From the NCBI GenBank assembly GCA_902785905.1, contig CADAAM010000048.1:1-58101 (forward strand): a stretch of 58,101 nucleotides of DNA. Direction: 5' to 3'. This DNA is from Oscillospiraceae bacterium. GTDB taxonomy: Bacteria > Bacillota > Clostridia > Oscillospirales > Oscillospiraceae. A program made the translations under genes and the position numbers. The notes under the pieces were generated by a model, which did no database searches, was not told the DNA's origin, and was given only the letters and a program-made list of their open reading frames with translations. Shown here piece by piece: positions 7,466 through 14,443 of the stretch. Each line of letters begins with the position of its first letter. Within the stretch, counting starts at the first letter, position 1.

Positions 7466-9015
7466 TTCCTCGCCTCCTTTTTCTTCTCGATGTCTTCCTT
7501 GACAGCCTTGGCCGCGGCGCGGCCGTTGGTGATCTGCGGGCCCATGCCGTCGCCGGACATGCCGTGCGCACCGGCAAACTCAAGGCCCTCGATGAAGTGA
7601 TCCTTCTCCTTCATCTGCAGTCTTGCCACGGCGTGGTCCTCCATGGAGTGGAGGTAGCCGTAGATATTGCCTTTCCATGCGCCCACATAGTGGGAGACGG
7701 TCATGGGCGTGGTGACCTCGATCTCGGTGATGCGCTTGCGGAAGTCTACCTTGGTAATCTTGATGCACTCGTCGATCATCTCGGAGGCGAGGCGGCGCTT
7801 GAGGTCGAAGTACTCCTCCTCCTTGACGCCCTCAAAGGGCTTGGAGGGGACGAGAGCCGTGATGGAGAGTTGGGTGTAGCCCTTGGGCAGGCCGGGATTG
7901 GCATAGTTTAAGCAGATGGTGGTGATGTAGTTATAGGGCTCGGTGATATTGGCGTAGTTCTCCCAGATCTTGTTGGTGTCCATGGTGGAGCCGGAGAAGG
8001 TAGAGTAGTCGGTGATGCCGTTTGACTCCGGGCTGCCCTCAATGAGCATGATGACGGACACGGGGACCACGGAGAGCTTGCGGTTATTGATCATGCGGAT
8101 CGCGCCCTCGGGCACCTCGCTCAGCGGCTCGATCATCTGGGAGTAGACGCGGTTGGGATAGGCGCCGGAGATGACGTAGTCGCAGTGGATCTCGTCGCCG
8201 CGGGCGGTGCGGACGCCATAGACCTTGCCGTCGCGGACCAGGATCTTCTCGACCTCCTGATTGAACTCATACTGCGCGCCGTTTTCCTCGCACTTGGTCT
8301 GGAGCTTCAGGCTCATCTCATGGCTGAAGCCGCGGCAGACGTAGGAGCCGGTGAAATAGTCGGCCATCAGGAAGGCGTAGATGGTGAAGGGCAGATCGTC
8401 CATGCGGTTGCCGACGTAGATCCAGTAGGGCGTCAGCATCTCGACGGCTTTCTTCGGCAGATCAAAGGTGTTGATGACCTCGGTCGCGGTGTAGCCCACG
8501 GTCTTGACAAAGTCCGGGTGCTTTAAGAGCATCATGGGCTTGCTCATCTGATGGGTGGAGAGGTAGTTCATGCTGTCGTAGACGCGGCGGCAGAGCAGCA
8601 TCAGCTCGTGCACCTTCTCATAGGTGCCGGGGCAGACCTCGTTGATCTCTCTGGCGACGGTGGTGTAGCTGTCGTCGTAGTCCGGGTGCAGCACCTTGTC
8701 GATGCCGGAATTCGGGAGGGCCACGCGGTAGCACTCGGGCACGGGCAGCCAGTCGATCTTGACGCCCATATCGTCAAAGAACTGGCCGACCTTGAGGCGC
8801 TTGTTCGGCTGGCCGATGGACATCATCTCATGCAGGGTCGCTTCGATCTCGAAGCCGTTGCGCACAAAATCGGTGGCGAGGCCGCCGGGCATGTTGTGCT
8901 TTTCAAGGATCAGGATATCCTTGATGCCCCAGGCCTGCAACTGCAGGCAGGCGGACATGCCGGCCAGCGCGCCGCCGATAATGACGACGTCGTAGTGGTC
9001 TTTGTAGAATTTCAT
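7462..9015 (-). CDS. CrtI/phytoene desaturase-like FAD oxidoreductase (possible saturase)
   Basis: A 517-residue member of the phytoene dehydrogenase/retinol saturase superfamily. The N-terminal dinucleotide-binding motif is VIIGGALAGMSA (residues 11-22) followed by EKHNMPGGLATDF, the usual PGG FAD contact. The C-terminal FAD segment is FAGAHGMSGDGMGPQITNGRAAA. The family includes enzymes that either introduce double bonds or, as in RetSat, reduce one bond of a conjugated polyene. The ATG follows AAGGAAG. It is the middle gene of a leftward three-gene operon between a fatty acid isomerase-like protein and a NAD(P)H/2Fe-2S reductase. I infer reduction of a conjugated fatty acid, but a desaturase or another isomerase remains possible. 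Confidence 0.82.
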   Translation of the reverse strand: MKFYKDHYDVVIIGGALAGMSACLQLQAWGIKDILILEKHNMPGGLATDFVRNGFEIEATLHEMMSIGQPNKRLKVGQFFDDMGVKIDWLPVPECYRVALPNSGIDKVLHPDYDDSYTTVAREINEVCPGTYEKVHELMLLCRRVYDSMNYLSTHQMSKPMMLLKHPDFVKTVGYTATEVINTFDLPKKAVEMLTPYWIYVGNRMDDLPFTIYAFLMADYFTGSYVCRGFSHEMSLKLQTKCEENGAQYEFNQEVEKILVRDGKVYGVRTARGDEIHCDYVISGAYPNRVYSQMIEPLSEVPEGAIRMINNRKLSVVPVSVIMLIEGSPESNGITDYSTFSGSTMDTNKIWENYANITEPYNYITTICLNYANPGLPKGYTQLSITALVPSKPFEGVKEEEYFDLKRRLASEMIDECIKITKVDFRKRITEIEVTTPMTVSHYVGAWKGNIYGYLHSMEDHAVARLQMKEKDHFIEGLEFAGAHGMSGDGMGPQITNGRAAAKAVKEDIEKKKEARK

Positions 9016-9036
9016 ACAAACTTCCTTTCAAGAAAC

Positions 9037-9058
9037 AGGGGGCAGATGCCTGCCCCCT
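9037..9058 (-). other. Intercistronic hairpin in the flavoprotein operon
   Basis: A perfect AGGGGGCAG/CTGCCCCCT stem with a 4-base loop lies in the 55-base gap between the isomerase-like and CrtI-like genes. On the minus strand it is followed only by GTTTCTTG, so it may act as a partial terminator or an mRNA stability element that makes the first gene more abundant. Confidence 0.5.
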
Positions 9059-9070
9059 ATTTTTAGTGTC

Positions 9071-10459
9071 TTAGAAGAATCTCTCCACCAGCTCGCGGGA
9101 GTACTCGGCCGTCTCGTCCATGTCGCCGAAGGCCATGATCTCGCCCGCGTAGTAGGTGTCGTACTTGCCCTGCATGGCCTCGACCTTGTCATACCAGCCG
9201 GCGGCGTAGTCGTCGGAGAAGACATGGGGGAAGTAGTAGACGGACCACTCGTTGACGACGTTGGAGGCGGGGTTGCGCATGATCTTGAGATCGTCCAGCA
9301 CCATGCGCTTGCAGGTGTCGTAGGGGACCTCGGCCATGTTCTTGTGCTTGCGCAGGGCGTAGGTGGTGATGACCTGGTCGACGCTCTGCTTCCAGCGGCG
9401 GTAGTAGACCATCAGGTGGCCCAGCTTCTCGGGCACCATGTTGTCGAAGACATAGTAGGAGATCTCGGGGTGATGCTCGGGCTTGGTCTCCACGGCCAGA
9501 ACGTCGTAGCGCTCGTAGTCGATCTTGGAGAAGAGGGCCTTCTCGTCCTCGCGGGCGTCGAAGTACTCGACCATGCCCTTCTGGCCGTCGGTGCGCTTGT
9601 TGGGGATGTAGAGGGGCGCGGTGACGATGACCTTGTCAAACTCCTCGACCTGGCCGTTGACGGTGACAAAGACCTTGCCGTCCTTGCGCTCGACTTTCTC
9701 GATGGCGGAGTTGAGGCGGGCGGGATTCTTGAGGTGGGCGTTGAGCTGCTCCCAGATGTACTGGGTGCCCTGCTCCCATGTCCAGAGGTTGACCTTGACG
9801 AAGTTCATGCAGGTCTGGAAGTCCAGATATTTCAGCACGTAGGCCGCGGGGATCTCGTCAAAGTAGCCGTAGCCGAAGGAGGTGAAGGGTCCGATCCAGA
9901 TCTTCTGCACCAGCTCGCAGCCGTTCTTCTCGCAGAAATCCTTGAAGGGCATGGCCAGATCCTTGAGGTTGGGGTTCTCGCCCTGGACTCTCTCGCGGCC
10001 CGGAGTCACGGCATAGCCGTCATAACGGCCCTCGGCGACGCCGCGGTGGCCGTTGAGGTCATAGCCCTTGTACTTGGTCTCCAGGAGCTCGCCGAACTTG
10101 GTGAGCTGCTTTTTCATCTTGAGCAGCCAGGGGTTCTTGATGATGTTGCCGAGGGTGCGGGCAAAGGGCTCGATCACGTTGCCCTGGGCGTCCTTGTAGT
10201 TGCGGTTGAGCTTGGGGCCGTCGTGGGTGATGCCGCAGAACTTCTCCACGTCTTCAACAGCGTAGTAGGACGGCACGCCCATGATGGCGCCCATCTCATA
10301 ACGCTTGCCGTTGTAGTGCGGGGACCAGCACTTGCCGCCGACGCGGTCAAGGCGCTCAAAAATCGTATAGTTGTTATACCCCTTCTGCTCGAGGTACATG
10401 CCCGCGGACAGGCCCGCGGGGCCGCCGCCGATGATGCAGATGCGCGTGTTTTTATCCAT
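9071..10459 (-). CDS. Polyunsaturated fatty acid isomerase-like FAD protein (linoleate isomerase family)
   Basis: A 462-residue FAD protein of the amine oxidase/PPOX fold. The Rossmann motif CIIGGGPAGLSAGMYLEQKG (residues 8-27) and the following ERLDRVGGKCWSPHYNGKR...MGAIMGVPSY closely resemble, from memory, the structurally characterised Cutibacterium acnes polyenoic fatty acid isomerase PAI. So do NGCE...PFTSFGYGYFDEIPAAYVLKYLDF, LWTWEQGTQ, PEKLGHLMVYYRRW and the C-terminal YAGEIMAFGDMDE. PAI moves a double bond of linoleate to give trans-10,cis-12 conjugated linoleate without net redox change. An AGGAGG site precedes the ATG. It is the first gene of the operon and has its own promoter (10549-10575). 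Activity on free acids or on acyl-ACP is not determinable here. Confidence 0.85.
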   Translation of the reverse strand: MDKNTRICIIGGGPAGLSAGMYLEQKGYNNYTIFERLDRVGGKCWSPHYNGKRYEMGAIMGVPSYYAVEDVEKFCGITHDGPKLNRNYKDAQGNVIEPFARTLGNIIKNPWLLKMKKQLTKFGELLETKYKGYDLNGHRGVAEGRYDGYAVTPGRERVQGENPNLKDLAMPFKDFCEKNGCELVQKIWIGPFTSFGYGYFDEIPAAYVLKYLDFQTCMNFVKVNLWTWEQGTQYIWEQLNAHLKNPARLNSAIEKVERKDGKVFVTVNGQVEEFDKVIVTAPLYIPNKRTDGQKGMVEYFDAREDEKALFSKIDYERYDVLAVETKPEHHPEISYYVFDNMVPEKLGHLMVYYRRWKQSVDQVITTYALRKHKNMAEVPYDTCKRMVLDDLKIMRNPASNVVNEWSVYYFPHVFSDDYAAGWYDKVEAMQGKYDTYYAGEIMAFGDMDETAEYSRELVERFF

Positions 10460-10548
10460 AGTGAACCTCCTGTAAAAATAGAATAAAAAAGGATATGTTT
10501 TTACACTAAAACTCTATGATAAATATACAACAAAAGCCCCGGTTTTGC

Positions 10549-10575
10549 ATTATACAATTGCCGCAGAAATGTCAA
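10549..10575 (-). promoter_or_regulatory. Promoter of the leftward flavoprotein operon
   Basis: Minus strand: TTGACA (10575-10570) and TATAAT (10554-10549) with a short 15-base spacer (16 if TTTGAC is used as the -35). The perfect -10 lies about 90 bases before the isomerase-like start codon. Confidence 0.6.
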
Positions 10576-10602
10576 ATTTTAATAATGCTCCGGAAAAAGT
10601 CC

Positions 10603-10631
10603 TTTGCATTCTCCCCGCGCTATGTTATAGT
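10603..10631 (+). promoter_or_regulatory. Promoter of the rightward acyl-activation operon
   Basis: TTTGCA (10603-10608), a 17-base spacer and TATAGT (10626-10631), 54 bases before the ligase start. It is divergent from the flavoprotein promoter only about 30 bases away, so one regulator could control both. Confidence 0.55.
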
Positions 10632-10684
10632 ATTGTCAGTTAAATATCGCTTTTCGGCAAATCTTTTGTAAGGGAGGCGAACGC

Positions 10685-12025
10685 TTGCGATTTGAGTCTT
10701 TTTCCCATATGCTCCGCCATTGGGCGGAGGTATCGCCGGAGCATCCGGCGCTGATCCATGACCGGGGCGAGCTGAGCTTTTCAGAACTGCTCACAGCTGT
10801 GGAAAAGCGGGCCGGGGAGCTGCGCGCCGACGGGGGAAGCTGCATCGGTATTCTCGCGGACGGGAGCGCGGCGTGCGTAATTGAAATCTTTGCCGCCACA
10901 CTTGCGGGAATGCAGGTTGTGCTGCTGGATGAAGCGCTGCCGGAGGCCGCGCTCGGCGCCCTGCTGCGCTACACGGACGCGGACAGGCTCTGGGGCGACG
11001 ACGATCTCTGTGAGGAGCTGCGCCCCTTCCTCACGCAGGGCGTACAGGACGGCGCGGGGAAGCTGCTCTTTTTCACCTCCGGCACGACGGAGCGCTCCAA
11101 GGCCGTCGTGCTCACCGATCACAGTCTCTGCCAGAGCGCGTACAACGGCGGGGCCAAGCTGCCGCTGACGCCGGAGGACAGGCTTCTCTGCCTGCTGCCG
11201 CTGGGTCATGTGTTCGGCTTCGTGTGCGGCCTGCTCTGGGGTTTGAGCTGCGGGGCCGCCGTCGCTCTCGGCAGGGGGGCGAGGCACTACGCCGACGACT
11301 GCGCGTTCTTCAAACCCACCGCCGTGTCGGTCGTGCCGCTGCTGCTGGGCTTTCTGCTCCAACACAGGCTGTTAAACCCCGAACTCCGGCTCGTGCTCGT
11401 CGGCGCGGGCGACTGTCCGAGGCCGCTTCTGGACGCGGCGGCCGCCGTGGGCGTGCGCGTGAGCTTCGGCTATGGCCTGACCGAGACGAGCTCCGGCGTC
11501 GCGATCAGCGTAACGGGCGATCCCTTCGCCATGGAGGTCTGCCCGGACGACACCATCACCCTCGCCGAGGACGGCGAAATCCTGATTCAGGCCCCCACCT
11601 GCATGATGCAGGGCTATTACAAGCGCCAGGCGGACACCGAGGCCGTGCTCAAAGACGGCGTACTGTATACCGGGGACCTCGGCCGCTTTGACGAGGACGG
11701 CAGGCTCCACATCACGGGGCGCAAGAAAGACATGCTGGTTCTGCCGGACGGAACCAAGCTCTTCCTGCCAGAGTATGAGGGCGAGATCATGCGCGTTCTC
11801 GGCTACCAGGAGCTGGCCGTCATTCTCAAAGGCGGCAAGCCCATCCTTGTCTTCTCCGGCGAGGGGGACGCGAAGGAGATCGAAAAAAGCCTCCGCCCGC
11901 TCATGGCGGAAAAACCGCGCGGGCAGCAGCTCAGCGGCGTCATTGTCACGGACCGCCCGCTGCCGAGAACAGCCACCGGAAAAATCAAACGTTGGGAATT
12001 ACAAAACGAAATGGAGACATTATGA
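10685..12025 (+). CDS. AMP-dependent acyl-CoA/acyl-ACP synthetase-like ligase
   Basis: A 446-residue ANL-superfamily enzyme that should activate a carboxylic acid as acyl-adenylate. Visible motifs are the P-loop FFTSGTTERSKAVVLTD (near 135-150), the adenine-binding FGYGLTETSSGVA (near 262), YTGDLGRFDEDGRLHITGRKKDM (near 325-345), and the C-terminal catalytic Lys in PRTATGKIKRWEL. At about 450 residues it is shorter than acyl-CoA synthetases and similar to stand-alone acyl-ACP ligases. The start is TTG at 10685, chosen because GGGAGG lies 7 bases upstream. The stop overlaps the next gene's ATG. The adjacent carrier protein suggests that it loads an acyl group onto that ACP. Confidence 0.85.
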   Translation: MRFESFSHMLRHWAEVSPEHPALIHDRGELSFSELLTAVEKRAGELRADGGSCIGILADGSAACVIEIFAATLAGMQVVLLDEALPEAALGALLRYTDADRLWGDDDLCEELRPFLTQGVQDGAGKLLFFTSGTTERSKAVVLTDHSLCQSAYNGGAKLPLTPEDRLLCLLPLGHVFGFVCGLLWGLSCGAAVALGRGARHYADDCAFFKPTAVSVVPLLLGFLLQHRLLNPELRLVLVGAGDCPRPLLDAAAAVGVRVSFGYGLTETSSGVAISVTGDPFAMEVCPDDTITLAEDGEILIQAPTCMMQGYYKRQADTEAVLKDGVLYTGDLGRFDEDGRLHITGRKKDMLVLPDGTKLFLPEYEGEIMRVLGYQELAVILKGGKPILVFSGEGDAKEIEKSLRPLMAEKPRGQQLSGVIVTDRPLPRTATGKIKRWELQNEMETL

Positions 12026-12273
12026 CCAGAGAAGAAGTACTGAACAAGATCCGCCAGGTTATCCGGGACTGCGTGCCCGAGATGGTAGGCGAAGAGCTGA
12101 ACGAAGACACCGTCATCAACACCGAGACCGCCATCGACTCCATGGGCTTCATCCTCGTCATCTGCAAGCTGGAGGCCCTGTTCAACGTCCGTATTCCCGA
12201 GCGGCAGTGGAAGAAGCTGTCCACCATGGGCGACGTGGCCGACGCCATCATCAAGTATCTGCCGAAGTCATGA
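12022..12273 (+). CDS. Acyl carrier protein
   Basis: An 83-residue acidic carrier protein. The phosphopantetheine attachment Ser lies in the motif TAIDSMGFILVICKLE (Ser near residue 40), and the surrounding helices fit the ACP fold. The start ATG overlaps the ligase stop as ATGA, and its own TGA overlaps the thioesterase ATG, so all three genes are translationally coupled. A housekeeping fatty-acid ACP would be expected beside fab genes; here it is dedicated to an isolated ligase and thioesterase, which suggests a specialised acyl pathway. Confidence 0.88.
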   Translation: MTREEVLNKIRQVIRDCVPEMVGEELNEDTVINTETAIDSMGFILVICKLEALFNVRIPERQWKKLSTMGDVADAIIKYLPKS

Positions 12274-12980
12274 GCGTGTTTTCAACGCAGCTTCGCCTGC
12301 GCAACAAGGACGTGAATCTCTACCGGCGTCTGCGCACCTCCAGGCTCTTTGAGCTGATGCAGGAGGCGTCGATCCGGCACACCGAGGAGCTGGGCATGGG
12401 CCGCGAGATGACCCTTGACCGGGGGCTTCTCTGGATGGTCACGCTCCAGCGGGCAGAGATCGCGCGTATGCCGGAGTATGACGAGCTCATCACGCTCGAG
12501 TCCTGGGCCGGCGAGACCATGCACCTGCTCTTCCCCCGCTACTACCGCGTATTGGACGAGAAGGGCGCGGTTCTGCTCTCGGCGAGCGCGCTCTGGGCTC
12601 TGGTGGATCAGGAGACGCGGCGCATGGTCTTCCCCGACCGCTACGGCGTGGTGATTGAGGGCGAGGTCACGGGGCATGAGATTGCCCTGCCCTCCCCGCC
12701 CAGGCGCGCCCAGGGAGAGGCGGTCGCGCGCTTCAAGGTTCCGTTCAGCTATGTGGATCTCAACGGCCATATGAACAACACCCGCTACTTCGACCTGGCG
12801 GAGGATTTGATCCCCGCCGCGTCGGAGGGGCGAAGCCTGCGCGAAATCGCCGTGGAATACGCAAACGAAGTCCGCCTCGGTGAGGAGATCAGCGTCTCGA
12901 TTGAAGAGACCGGGGCCGGGTACAGCCTCAGCGGCGACACGGAGAAAAAGATTTTCCGGATGCTGATACGGTACGCGTAA
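12270..12980 (+). CDS. Acyl-ACP thioesterase-like (FatA/FatB type, double hotdog) protein
   Basis: A 236-residue protein with two hotdog halves typical of acyl-ACP thioesterases. The first half contains RLRNKDVNLYRRLRTSRLFELMQEAS and the helix that follows. The second contains YVDLNGHMNNTRYFDLAEDL, the FatA/BaiA-like motif with the catalytic Asn/His pair (D-x-N-x-H-x-N-N-x-x-Y). The ATG at 12270 overlaps the ACP stop codon; the longer in-frame extension upstream is spurious. It would hydrolyse acyl-ACP to release free fatty acid. With the ligase and ACP it could make a closed cycle: activate, modify, release. Which of the divergent flavoproteins acts on the bound chain is inference. Confidence 0.85.
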   Translation: MSVFSTQLRLRNKDVNLYRRLRTSRLFELMQEASIRHTEELGMGREMTLDRGLLWMVTLQRAEIARMPEYDELITLESWAGETMHLLFPRYYRVLDEKGAVLLSASALWALVDQETRRMVFPDRYGVVIEGEVTGHEIALPSPPRRAQGEAVARFKVPFSYVDLNGHMNNTRYFDLAEDLIPAASEGRSLREIAVEYANEVRLGEEISVSIEETGAGYSLSGDTEKKIFRMLIRYA

Positions 12981-13001
12981 AGCCGGAGAGTATGCGCCCC
13001 C

Positions 13002-13037
13002 CTATCTTTCTTTTCGTCTTGCCGAAAAGAAAGATAG
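13002..13037. repeat. Palindromic intergenic repeat unit
   Basis: A perfect 15-bp stem (CTATCTTTCTTTTCG and its complement, loop TCTTGC) lies 21 bases after the thioesterase stop. No T-run follows, so it is better read as a dispersed palindromic unit than a classical terminator, though it may stop transcription. From 13038 to 13216 I see no gene and no clear structure. Confidence 0.6.
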
Positions 13038-13216
13038 CGCCGCGCCCGGTGTAAGAAAGAAAAGGGCGCTCAGACGCGGATTAGGTTCTCGTTCTTTTCG
13101 CTTGTCTCTCGCGGATAATTGAGGCTGTACATATTCGGTCACATGTCGATGCTTGCCTGCCTCATTTTCCGCGGAAGGCTTCGCTTTGCTCGCGCCGCTG
13201 CGTTTCTCTTCCCGTA

Positions 13217-13240
13217 GGGGCCGATGCCCTCATCGGCCCG
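13217..13240. repeat. Short palindrome GGGCCGATG/CATCGGCCC
   Basis: A 9-bp perfect inverted repeat (13218-13226 with 13231-13239) with loop CCCT, of a type repeatedly seen in intergenic DNA of this bacterial group. It adds to the repeat density of the 12981-13503 gap. Confidence 0.5.
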
Positions 13241-13298
13241 GCAGTAAATAACACGTTTTGTAAATCACTTCGGGCGCATACGCGGACGCTTCAAGTCT

Positions 13299-13442
13299 GT
13301 CATTGCGAACCAGTGACCGATGTCACTGGTGTGGCAATCCGTGATCCCGTGACTGCGTTGGATTTGCAAAGTCTTTCCTTTAAAGCTGGCCGCCGGGAGA
13401 TGCGGATTGCCACGCCAGTGTGAGCACTGGCGTGGCAATGAC
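13299..13442. repeat. REP/BIME-like element: two inverted copies of a palindromic unit
   Basis: Outer ends are GTCATTGC (13299-13306) and GCAATGAC (13435-13442). Each end is itself a hairpin built around CCAGTG/CACTGG and ending in GTGGCAATCC, and the two hairpins are mirror images about 60 bases apart. This is the architecture of REP pairs or small non-autonomous mobile palindromes. A 70-residue leftward frame over it is an artefact. Confidence 0.7.
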
Positions 13443-13503
13443 GGGATAACCCACCTCATTTCTTTTTTAAGAAGCATTATTCTTATGTTTGGGAGGCTTC
13501 TTT

Positions 13504-14358
13504 TTGGACAGAGAAGAAATATCTAGAGAAATCCAAATGTCCTATGAGGCATTATGTACATACTTGTTAAGCAAGTATGGCGGAGCAGTCGTTGATTTTT
13601 TTTATACGCCTGAATGTAAATCAAAAAACAAAAAAGTATCGCGCACAGGCGAAGGATTGTTTTGCCACCATATTGATGAGGACAAAGGCATTTGCTTAAG
13701 TGACAGAGCATTCGCAAAAACACAGCCATTTGAATGGCAAAAGAAAGAGCGTCTGGTTTATTGCAATATACTTGAACATCTGATTTTGCACCTAAAAATT
13801 AAAGCGTTGAATCCAAAAGAACAGTTAAAAGCACCTATTGAAATCCAGCGTTCCATTCCTTCTGGCATTTCTTTACTATGTCGCGATATTAATGATATGT
13901 ACATGAATGATGGAACTTCCCATGTATGGCGAAAGAGATGTTTTGAAGAAATTCGTGATAATTATTATGATTACATCAATTTGTTAAAAGCTCTAACATT
14001 GTACATTGACAAACATTATACTGGGAAGCGGGATGATTCGCCGTCTTTAGTTCCTGGATCCATAGTACACTTTGCGGGTTCTGATCATGAAATAATACTG
14101 CTTAACGAGGCAAAAGATAAATTCCTATTGAAATTGCCAAACGGAGAAAATAGATTTTTCTCAACATCCTTGGCAACTCAACAATTATCATATTTGGAGT
14201 CTTTTGATCGTATGGTCCGGATGTTGTCACACGGTTATAACTCGTTCTATGAAAAAATTCTTTCTGATATTACAAACGAAAGCGATAACATTATAGCTGC
14301 TGAGTATTGTAATGCACTTGATATCGATGATTATGGTTTTGCGCTTCCTCCATATTAA
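13504..14358 (+). CDS. HNH-endonuclease-like protein in an AT-rich island
   Basis: A 284-residue protein with codon and base use clearly more AT-rich than all neighbours, a sign of recent transfer. I place the start at TTG 13504, because GGGAGG lies 7 bases upstream; a TTG five codons earlier lies before the ribosome site. Residues 54-57 (CHHI) followed by LVYCNILEHLILH (84-96, with E91, H92 and H96) match the spacing of HNH/ββα-metal nucleases (HHI ... NLV-x-L-x-x-EH-x-x-x-H). The rest, including C-terminal ENRFFSTSLATQQLSYLESFDRM, is not recognised. It sits immediately after the REP-like element. Nuclease function is an inference from the motif; the protein could be a domesticated or unrelated family. 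Confidence 0.6.
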   Translation: MDREEISREIQMSYEALCTYLLSKYGGAVVDFFYTPECKSKNKKVSRTGEGLFCHHIDEDKGICLSDRAFAKTQPFEWQKKERLVYCNILEHLILHLKIKALNPKEQLKAPIEIQRSIPSGISLLCRDINDMYMNDGTSHVWRKRCFEEIRDNYYDYINLLKALTLYIDKHYTGKRDDSPSLVPGSIVHFAGSDHEIILLNEAKDKFLLKLPNGENRFFSTSLATQQLSYLESFDRMVRMLSHGYNSFYEKILSDITNESDNIIAAEYCNALDIDDYGFALPPY

Positions 14359-14382
14359 TTAGCGGCATTAATTAGCGGCAAA
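14355..14382. repeat. Tandem 13-bp duplication over the stop codon
   Basis: The string TTAATTAGCGGCA occurs twice in a row, the first copy overlapping the TAA stop of the HNH-like gene. Confidence 0.7.
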
Positions 14383-14443
14383 TCCCGACAGGAAAAGGTG
14401 AGATATTTGTACATAAACTTAGGAATCATAAAGGAGAAAATCA

